Positions 57,101 through 64,000 of a DNA stretch of 64,000 bases are shown here, in pieces. Under the pieces are notes generated by a model, which worked only from the letters and a program-made list of their open reading frames with translations, was not told the origin of the DNA and searched no databases. The DNA is from Jacaranda mimosifolia (Eukaryota; Streptophyta; Magnoliopsida; Lamiales; Bignoniaceae). The stretch spans positions 34,988,760 to 35,052,759 of the forward strand of contig CM032127.1 of NCBI GenBank assembly GCA_018894105.1, in the 5' to 3' direction. Numbering within the stretch: position 1 is the first letter of the stretch; each line of letters opens with the position of its first letter. Both the position numbers and the translations under genes were made by a program.

Positions 57101-59266
57101 CTGGACTAATAAGTGCACGCTATTGCTCAGGATGAATATATTCATATCCAAGTCAAAAACAATGATAACTTATGGAACATTTTCAACACTTCTGGAAATT
57201 GGAAATTCTATATAACATAGCTGCCTAGATATTCATCATATAAAAGGAGCAAAAGAACAAGGGAGAAGAAATTATAGCAAGACTTATTTTCCTTTTCCAG
57301 TTCAGATGAAGTGGTTAACAGATAAATGAAAAACCCAAATAGAAAGGAGTCAGAGATTATCAACCCCTCCCAAGACTAGTTAGGAGTGGTGCCCATCCTA
57401 AATAACCATTAGTGAATTTCGAAGTACTTAGCAGATAATTCTAATGGTGTTGCAGTAAACAAAATTAGAAAACATGCGCAAAAGTAATAGCAAATGAAAG
57501 AGAACACCTATAAGCAATTATGGCACTATGGAAGTAGTGCTTCATAATTAGTTCATCAGCCAAGTTTGAAGAATGCTCTCAAAAAGGAGAACCCTTAATA
57601 AGCTGATTCACAAACTTCTTAGAGATCGATAGCATGATTGAATGCATAGCATGATTGCATCTTATCCCATCCAAAGTATATAAAATGTTCCTTGATTGGC
57701 AAAGACCTGACCAGATAATTGGAGTTCCACACATGGCATGCCCGTACTACTGATCCCAAAGTTCTTGGCTATTTGATGCCACATAGAAATTAACAATCTA
57801 AAGTTTTCAGGAACATCTTTTTAATTGGGATCCACTACGCAAACCAACATAATTAACTCATAAAAGATAAGTACTCTGTTCATTAAAAGTAATTCTAAAA
57901 GCTGGAATGTATAAGACCATATTAATTGAACTTCATATTGGATCTATCCAATTTTATATAAAGAAGCGGCAAGCATAACATAAAGAAAATTCAGATAAAG
58001 GAAATTTCATGTGATTATTACAAGAATAATTTCTCCAATATTTCATAGCTCAATCTCTATTTTGACACTCAAAAAGTTCACTCTAACATCTTCCTACCAG
58101 GCATGAATTAAAATTTAAATTAATCAGATCTTCATCCCAAAAATGTTTACTTTATAGTTATCAGTACGGAACTGAAAAAAAAAAAAAGATACTCCAGGAA
58201 ATGTAGAAATTACTCATCAAATTCTAAGAAAACAAAAATACTATTTACCCAAGGAAATAAGCAACACCTATCAACACAGTCTACACTCACTCACTCAGTC
58301 CTACAGAATCTTCTAAAACCAGATACGAGACAAGATAAAAATACCGCCAGGCCAACGACTCTCCACTTTACCACATAATAAAATGTGCCCCTAATTAGGT
58401 GAGTATCCAAGTAGGATTTCATTAGTAGGTTACAAAGAAGAGCAACTTTTCTACATCCAAGCAGTGCTCATGGCAAAGTTCAATTTTAATTAAAAATGTT
58501 AAAGTAAAACAGGCGTGAATGTGATCACAAACCCAAAATCTACACAGTTGGCCACACCGATGCTGTGTAAATATCATAAATAAGCATATTTCCATCTCCA
58601 AAATTCGATATTGTCGCATTTCCACACACAAAACATATCAGCAAGATAAAATTTTCCAGCTATAGATGCTCCCCAACAATACCAGATTCTGATACAACCT
58701 GATTTTATACTTAAAAATTTCATATTCGCTACAACATTACAATGAGCTAAGCGCTGAACTAAATGAATAATAAAGACCATTATTAAGCAGCAAATCATCA
58801 GCTGATCTAACAGATGCCCCAAAGAAAAGAAAAGAAAAAAAAAAAAAAAAAAAAAAAAAACAGAACCATAAATCCAACGGGAGAAAAGAATTACCTGACG
58901 AAGCTGATGTGCACGCCAAGGCTTCGATGAACCCCCGAACAATCAATACAGAGGAAGATCCCATACGTAACCGACGCCCAAGTCGGATTTTTCGCGTTGC
59001 AATCGAAACACATCTGAAATTCCAAACATCAATTTCGAAATCAGGGTTGAAATCCAAACCCCATAAATCCAAAAAAAAAAAAAAGAAGAAAATTTCAGAT
59101 CTGAATCAGATCTCAGTATAGCCCATCAAAATACATGCCACTACTCCATAAAAAAGTGTTACCACACAGAAAAAGAAAAAAGGAAAAAGAAAATCACCTT
59201 ATTCTCGGACTTCGCTTTGAGCTTGCGGAAAACGGCGTTTTTGTCGGTGTAGTTGTCGGAAGCCAT
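51112..59266 (-). CDS. AGD8: ADP-ribosylation-factor GTPase-activating protein, AGD8/AGD9 type (7 exons)
   Basis: ARF-GAP that stimulates GTP hydrolysis on ARF1-type GTPases at Golgi/COPI membranes (family knowledge). Coding exons, minus strand: 59266-59198, 59013-58895, 53124-52665, 52529-52260, 51671-51546, 51436-51335, 51219-51112. Introns are GT-AG, all phases join, and 1254 nt encode 417 aa plus stop, close to Arabidopsis AGD8/AGD9. The start [20 protein letters not shown] matches the family start. Zinc finger CX2CX16CX2C: Cys25, Cys28, Cys45, Cys48, then [15 protein letters not shown] with the arginine finger Arg53. Next comes LDSW-like [20 protein letters not shown], then a serine-rich linker, a basic [20 protein letters not shown] motif, ISSAQFFG and ISSADLFG repeats, and a C-terminal amphipathic stretch ([20 protein letters not shown]). 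Intron 2 is 5.8 kb and holds MITEs. It appears intact. Confidence 0.94.
54006..54777. mobile_element. hAT-like MITE, TAGGGATGGCAA termini (772 bp)
   Basis: The left end reads TAGGGATGGCAATGGAGCGG and the reverse complement of the right end reads TAGGGATGGCAATGGGGGGG, followed in both by ACCC-rich sequence. The eight flanking bases are CCTTTGAA (53998-54005) and CCTTTAAA (54778-54785), a 7/8 match of hAT duplication length. It holds a second element at 54225-54500. Confidence 0.88.
54225..54500. mobile_element. Mutator-like MITE nested in the hAT-like MITE (276 bp)
   Basis: Left GGGATAATTGCAGTTAACC; reverse complement of right GGGTTAATTGTACATTGCC. The inverted similarity continues inward for about 100 bp (CAATGTGCAATTT, AACACCACATTTG-type blocks). 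An exact 9-bp duplication AAATAAAAA flanks it (54216-54224 and 54501-54509), although the bases are low-complexity. Non-coding. Confidence 0.75.
54851..55670. mobile_element. hAT-like non-autonomous element, GCGC-rich termini (820 bp)
   Basis: The left end reads CATAGTTGTCAAAAGC and the reverse complement of the right end reads CATAGTTGTCAGTAGC. Both continue into GCGCTGCGC-rich sequence able to form a long imperfect hairpin. The 8-bp flanks are CTCATGAA (54843-54850) and CCCATGAA (55671-55678), a 7/8 match. Inside is a near-perfect tandem duplication of about 57 bp (two copies of TAAATGCTAATTTTGGTTTC at about 55360 and 55418). Terminal motif and duplication length match the element in the UBP intron (9059-9749). 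Confidence 0.85.
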
Positions 59267-59785
59267 GGCTATATAAGTTTATGCGATTCTCTGTATATTA
59301 ACAAACGTATCAATGTATAATTATATATATAGATATATAGAGCTAATCTGTATCTACTTATCGGACGTTGTTTTTTAGAGAGAGAGACGCTCTCTCTTTC
59401 TCTCTCTCACACTCGGAACAAATTGCAATTGAAGAGCAGCGAAAGTGAGTAATGCAATGTGACCCTAATTATATCTCCTGCTTTGTGCATGAACTTTTGA
59501 AATTGGCGAGAATGCCCTTGTGCCGTAGGGGCATTATAGTAAATTTAGATGACGTAAAGTTGGTGCCTTTATTATGGTTAGTTATTAAGAGCGATGCTTG
59601 CAAGCTGGTGGAGCAATTGGTGTTGGAAATGCGATGTCCCAACCGCACAAGGGATCGTTTGGTAATACAGAAAATGAAATGGATTTTCAATTATAAGAAA
59701 TCTGTTGTAAAATAATGCCAAGATAATTAAATTTGATTGATGAAAATATAAAATATAATAAAAAAGAATAAGACAAAGAGATATA
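59267..59785 (-). promoter_or_regulatory. Upstream region of the ARF-GAP gene
   Basis: About 520 bp between the gene's ATG and the copia LTR. On the sense strand a TATATATCTATATATA block lies about 50-75 bp before the ATG (59315-59341 plus) and a GAGAGA/CTCTCT tract about 110-145 bp before it (59376-59410), both common in plant core promoters and leaders. The plus-strand frame 59452-59715 has no recognisable domain. Confidence 0.4.
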
Positions 59786-60018
59786 TGTAGGAATTCAATA
59801 AGTCTTTTGATTAGCTTCTGTTGTATTTCTTACTTACAAATGAGGTTCCAAAACCCTCAATTTATAGAGTTACAAAATGGGGGATTCATAAATGATCATA
59901 AATTGAATCACATAGTTCAACAAATTTTATTTATGAATTACGAAGATCAAGGAATTCAAGGGGGATGAATGTGAGTTGAGAATGTAAATGGACATCCACA
60001 ATTAATATATTCATAACA
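59786..60018 (-). repeat. 3' LTR of the Ty1/copia element (233 bp)
   Basis: The minus strand runs from TGTTATGAATATATTAATTG to GAATTCCTACA, so the termini are TGTTA…CTACA. It is preceded on that strand by the polypurine tract CAAGGGGAG (60019-60027). It contains CTCTATAAATTGAG, a TATA-like motif. The partner LTR lies outside the window. Confidence 0.88.
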
Positions 60019-60149
60019 CTCCCCTTGGATGTCCATTACACAGAGAATAGGCCTTGTTAAAACCTTACTAAGAAAAAACCCAGTGGGAAAAAAAACTTAG
60101 TGAAGGAAAAAGAGTACACTATTCAAAGTGTTTAATCAAATACTCACTC

Positions 60150-62445
60150 CCCCTGATTAGAAGACTTACAGAGATCTTTAAGCCGACGCATCCCAATTCC
60201 TTTTACCAATTTATCAAATGTTGCGGTCGGTAGAGCCTTGGTAAATAAATCTTTTAATTGAGCTATGCAAGCAGCATTGTCTTCAAATAAAACTGTAAGA
60301 GTGTCTTCCTTAGAGGATAACCCACAATTCTTCTGGATGTAGTGACTAATTGACCTTAACCAAACACATTCTCGGCTTGCTTCATGAATTGCTATAATCT
60401 CAGCATGATTTGAAGAAGTAGCGGTGATAGATTATTTTGTAGACCTCCATGATATAGCAGTACCACCAACAAGTGAATAAATATCCCGTTTGAGACCGTG
60501 CTTTATGTGGATCAGAAAGATATCCAGCATCAGCATATCCAATCAGCTATGGAGTAGATTTATTAGAATATAATAATCCAAGATCAATTGTTCCTTGGAG
60601 ATAACGAAGAATATGTTTAACACCATTCCAATGTCGTCGAGTAGGAGAAGAACTGAATCTTGCTAAGACATTCACAGCAAATGATATATCAGGTCTTGTA
60701 CAATTAGCAAGATACATTAGTGCCCCAATCGCACTAAGATATGGTACTTCAGGACCAAGAAATTCTTCATTTTCCTCTCGTGGACGAAAAGGATCTTTGT
60801 TAAAATCAAGCGATCTGACAACCATTGGCGCACTTAATGGATGTGCTTTATCCATATGGAATCGCTTCAAAATTTTAGCAGTATAACTTGATTGATGAAC
60901 AAATATCCCATCTTCCAGATGTTCAATTTGCAAACCAAGATAAAATTTTGTTTGTCCCAAATCCTTGATTTCAAATTCTTTCTTTAAAAGTTCAACTGCT
61001 TTGGAAATCTCTTCTGGAGTTCCAATAAGATTCAAATCATCAACATAAACTGCAATGATCACGAAATGTTGTCCATTTTTCCTGATAAAAACACATGGAC
61101 ATATTGGACTATTTATATAGCCTTCTTTAATCAAACTTTCACTTGGACGATTATACCACATTCGTCCAGATTGTTTTAAGCCATATAAAGACCTTTCTAA
61201 TTTGATGGAGTAAATTTCTCGAGAATTTGAACTATATGCTTCAGGCATTTTAAATCCTTCAGGGATTTTCATGTATATATCGTTGTCCAATGTTCCGTAT
61301 AGATAAGCAGTAACTACATCCATCAAACGTATTTCAAGTTTTTCATGCATTGCCAAGGTCACAAGATATCGCAACGTAATCATATCCACTACAGGTGAAT
61401 ATATTTCATCATAATCAAGACCTGGCCTTTGCGAAAACCCTTGTGCTACAAGTCGTGCTTTATATTGCACAATTTCATTTTTCTCATTTCGTTTTCGCAC
61501 AAAAACCCATTTATATCCTACGGGTTTTATCCCATCAGGAGTTTGGACTACAGGTCCAAAAACTTTACGTTTAGAGAGTGAATCCAATTCAGATTGAATT
61601 GCAACTCTCCATTTTGGCCAATCACTTCTGTGCCGACATTCCTTAACCGATTTAGGTTCTGGATCGTCAATTTCTTCCATAATTTCAAATGCTACATTAT
61701 ATGCAAAAATATTATCAATAATCGTTTCCACTCGGTTCCAACATTTCCTGGTATTGACAAAATTTATAGAAGTTTCATTTATATGATCTTCAGGATCTTG
61801 AAACTTGTGCTCTTCAGGAGCTAGATTTTGTTTTCCAGGAACTTGACTTTTGTCACCAGGGATCTCATGGAGATCTTTATTCAGTTCTTTCAATTGAACA
61901 TTTTGATCAATAGATCCTTTCTTCTTACGCGGATTTTTATCTTTGGAACCAAGAGGTCTTCCACGCTTCAGGCGTGCTTTAAGTTCATTTGCAGTAGCAT
62001 TTGTAGATTGTCCTACAGGGACATCTATCTTAATTAGCACATTTTCTGCAGGAATATGTGATTTTGTAACTCTTATAGAGTCGGAAAATGCATCAGGCAA
62101 TTGATTTGCAATTCTTTGCAAATGTATTATTCTCTGAACTTCAAGTTCACAAGATTTTGTATGAGGATCAAGAAATTCAAGTGATGAATTATTCCACGTG
62201 ATTTCCTTTTTCGGTTGATCATTTCCTCCCCCTAATGTTGGGAAATTAGACTCATCAAAATGACAATCTACAAATTTTGCAGTAAATACATCACCTGTTA
62301 AGGGTTCAAGATATCGAATGATAGAAGGCGAATCATACCCAATATATATTCCCAATCTTCTATGAGGTCCCATTTTAGTGCGTTGTGGTGTCTCTACAGG
62401 GACATAAACTGCACATCCAAAAATTCTCAAATGGATATATTTGGC
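60150..62445 (-). pseudogene. Copia pol: reverse transcriptase and truncated RNase H
   Basis: The open frame 62430-60547 (627 codons) begins in the integrase C-terminal region (RIFGCAVYVPVETPQRTKMG, GIYIGYDSPSIIRYLEPLTG). It crosses a variable linker and enters RT: KRKVFGPVVQTPDGIKPVGY, KWVFVRKRNE, YKARLVAQGFSQRPGLDYDE, YLYGTLDNDIYMKIPEGF, with the catalytic YVDDLNLIG. The connection region follows (YLSAIGALMYLANCTRPDIS, KHILRYLQGTIDLGLLYS). A TAG stop at about 60546 precedes RNase H (GYADAGYLSDPHKARSQTGY, then frameshifted AISWRSTK, EASRECVWLRSI, LFEDNAACIAQLKD). The sequence then jumps straight to LFTKALPTATFDKLV, so some tens of residues that family members have here are deleted. A one-base deletion near 62435 separates this frame from the integrase. 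Confidence 0.95.
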
Positions 62446-63575
62446 TCAAAACCAAAGGCCAACTGTAGAGGGGAGTATGTATGATAATTTGTCGGCCTTA
62501 ATCGAATAAGTGTTGCTGCATGTAAAATAGCATGTCCCCAAGCAGATATAGGGAGTTTGGTTCTCATTAACAATGGTCTAGCAATTAATTGCAAGCGTTT
62601 GATCAATGATTCAGCTAAACCATTTTGTGTGTGAACATAAGCTACAGGATGTTCAACACTAATACCGATTGACATGCAATAGTCATCAAAAGCACGAGAC
62701 GAATATTCACCAGCATTATCTAATCGGATTTTCTTTATTGGATATTCTGGAAACTGTGCTCTTAATTTGATAATTTGAGCAAGTAATCTCGCAAACGCCA
62801 GGTTGCGAGTTGATAACAAACAAACATGTGACCACCTTGTAGATGCATCAATTAACACCATAAAATATCAAAAAGGTCCACATGTTGGATGAATAGGTCC
62901 ACATATGTCACCGTGGATCCTTTCCAGAAATCCTGGGGATTCAGCCCCCACTTTAATTGGTGAAGATCTCGTGATAAGTTTTCCTTGAGAACAAGCAACA
63001 CATGTAAATTCATTTGGTTTCAATACCTTTTGATTCTTCAAAGAATGGCCATGTGAATTTTCAATTATTCTTCTCATCATTATTGACCTAGGATGCCCTA
63101 GACGATCATGCCAAATTATAAAATCTTTGGAATCAGTAAACTTCTGGTTTACTAAATGATACATCTCAATTGCATAAATCTTGGTGCAATATAGGCCAGA
63201 TGAAAGAGAGGGGAATTTTTCTACCACATGTTGGTTCTTAGTAATGCACAAATATTCAACATTCGAGTCATTCATAGTCTCAATATGATATCCATTTCTG
63301 CGGATATCTTTAAAACTTAACAAATTTTTTTGGGACTTAGAAGAAAATAGTGCATTATCTATAACCAATTTTGTTCCTTCAGGGAGCCATATATTTGCTC
63401 TACCGGAGCCTTCAATTAATTTTGCACTACCACTTATGGTATTAACATTTGTTTCTCCCAACTTCAGGTGGGAAAAATAATTCATATCTTTTAGTATTGT
63501 ATGGGTAGTACCATTATCAATAAGGCATACATCTTTTTCCCCATTTGTCGATTCCAAATATTTGGCAATTTCCAT
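62427..63575 (-). pseudogene. Copia pol: protease and integrase
   Basis: The frame 63575-62868 carries the protease-like motif VCLIDNGTTHTIL (Asp-Asn-Gly where Asp-Ser-Gly or Asp-Ser-Ala is usual). The integrase zinc site follows (HDRLGHPRSIMMRR… with CVACSQGKL), then LERIHGDICGPIHP with the first catalytic Asp. A TGA at about 62865 (where family members have Arg, so CGA to TGA is likely) separates it from 62861-62427. That piece has FMVL-IDASTRWSHVCLLS, IRLDNAGEYSSRAFDDYC with the second catalytic Asp, and VEHPVAYVHTQNGLAESLI, in which the Glu of NGLAE is the third. It ends with ILHAATLIRLRPTNYHTYSP and LQLAFGFEPNIS. Integrase would insert the cDNA if intact; the stop prevents it. Confidence 0.93.
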
Positions 63576-63736
63576 ATCTTCTTCAGGAAGATAAATGAAA
63601 AGATAATTAAAAACTGTATTTCATAACAAAAGTACCAAAAATTAAAAGTACATCACTTAAATGAAAATACAAATATAATAAGAGAATGAAAAACAAACTT
63701 TTAGATAATAAATCTAACTAGAGATCTAGTTATTTT

Positions 63737-64000
63737 GAACGTTACCAATCAAATGGTCAATTTTTCCTTCTGGGTCTTCAAAGAAATCAGCCACATCAAG
63801 ATGAGCTATATCAATATCATTAGCATCATTATCAAAATCATCAATTGAATTAGTGAAATTCACCTCAACACTTTTATTTTTCTTTTTCAATGATGCTTAA
63901 TATAGTTCAACAAGATGCTTTGGGGTTCTACAAATACGAGACCAATGTCCTTTAGCACCGCACCGAAAACAAGAATTATCAGAATCCTTCGAGGATTTCT
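63737..64000 (-). pseudogene. Copia gag C-terminus with zinc knuckle (partial)
   Basis: The minus strand from the edge reads SSKDSDNSCFRCGAKGHWSR, IC, RTPKHLVELY and then a stop. The CX2CX4HX4C knuckle (CFRCGAKGHWSRIC) binds element RNA. After the stop the frame stays readable (VEVNFTNSIDDFDNDAND, HLDVADFFEDPEGKIDHLIG), which matches the usual gag end of this copia group, so the stop is a secondary mutation. The rest of gag is beyond the window. Confidence 0.85.

Larger units (their letters stand above)
53125..58894 (-). other. Large intron 2 of the ARF-GAP gene
   Basis: 5770-bp intron between the zinc-finger exon and exon 3. It contains the hAT-like MITE 54006-54777 with a nested MITE, the GCG-rich hAT-like element 54851-55670, and a poly(A) run at 58835-58860 (plus strand; poly(T) in sense, 3' of the donor by about 35 bp). 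The rest (53130-54000 and 55680-58830) shows no coding or repeat structure that I can support. Confidence 0.85.
59786..64000 (-). mobile_element. Ty1/copia LTR retrotransposon, defective, continues off right edge
   Basis: The domain order on the minus strand is gag zinc knuckle, protease, integrase, RT and RNase H, then polypurine tract and LTR: the copia order, with integrase before RT. The 5' LTR and most of gag are outside the window. The damage listed under the coding entries makes it inactive. Its 3' LTR ends about 520 bp upstream of the ARF-GAP start codon. Confidence 0.95.

Noticed and set aside
59452..59715. 87-aa frame between the ARF-GAP gene and the copia LTR
   Set aside because: No motif on either strand and no start context; chance frame.

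Overview
The window is plant nuclear DNA, most likely from a eudicot. It is AT-rich, carries two intron-containing genes that match Arabidopsis-type families, and is otherwise filled with plant-type transposable elements: Ty1/copia, Ty3/gypsy, LINE, PIF/Harbinger, Mutator-like termini, and hAT-like and Tourist-like MITEs. No bacterial, organellar or CRISPR signal was seen. I cannot name the species.

Layout. 1-319: edge of a lysine-rich reading frame on the minus strand that runs off the window. 0.7-6.5 kb: MITEs, a broken copia fragment and featureless AT-rich DNA. 7.7-11.9 kb (minus): an eight-exon ubiquitin-specific protease of the UBP20/UBP21 type (679 aa), with a 691-bp hAT-like element in one intron. 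12.4-14.8 kb: a MITE cluster. 15.9-27.0 kb: a pair of Mutator-like terminal inverted repeats with a 9-bp target duplication. They enclose a roughly 9.3-kb decayed PIF/Harbinger element with transposase and Myb/SANT-like remnants plus a GRF zinc-finger fragment. 29.9-41.6 kb: a LINE (minus) split by a Tat-like Ty3/gypsy element (34271-41059, TSD ACTCT), which is itself split by a 2.2-kb solo LTR (35827-38015, TSD TTGGG). 44.1-46.3 kb: a second solo LTR of that family in the opposite orientation. 46.7-50.7 kb: a small LTR retrotransposon whose interior holds fragments of two host genes, a pentatricopeptide-repeat gene and an AHK1-like histidine kinase, in place of pol. 51.1-59.3 kb (minus): a seven-exon ARF-GAP gene of the AGD8/AGD9 type (417 aa), whose 5.8-kb intron 2 contains a nested MITE pair and a second copy of the hAT-like family seen in the UBP intron. 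59.8-64.0 kb (minus): the 3' LTR and most of the pol region of a defective Ty1/copia element that continues off the right edge.

How the parts relate. As I recall the loci, UBP20/AGD8 and UBP21/AGD9 are immediate neighbours in Arabidopsis (At4g17895/At4g17890 and At5g46740/At5g46750). The two real genes here would therefore be an ancestral adjacent pair, now separated by about 39 kb of nested transposon insertions. Both gene models join with all reading phases conserved and no internal stops, so both look functional. Every transposon coding region seen carries stops, frameshifts or deletions.

The observation most worth following up is the gene-capturing LTR element at 46700-50715, where the PPR and kinase fragments meet at a shared short motif.
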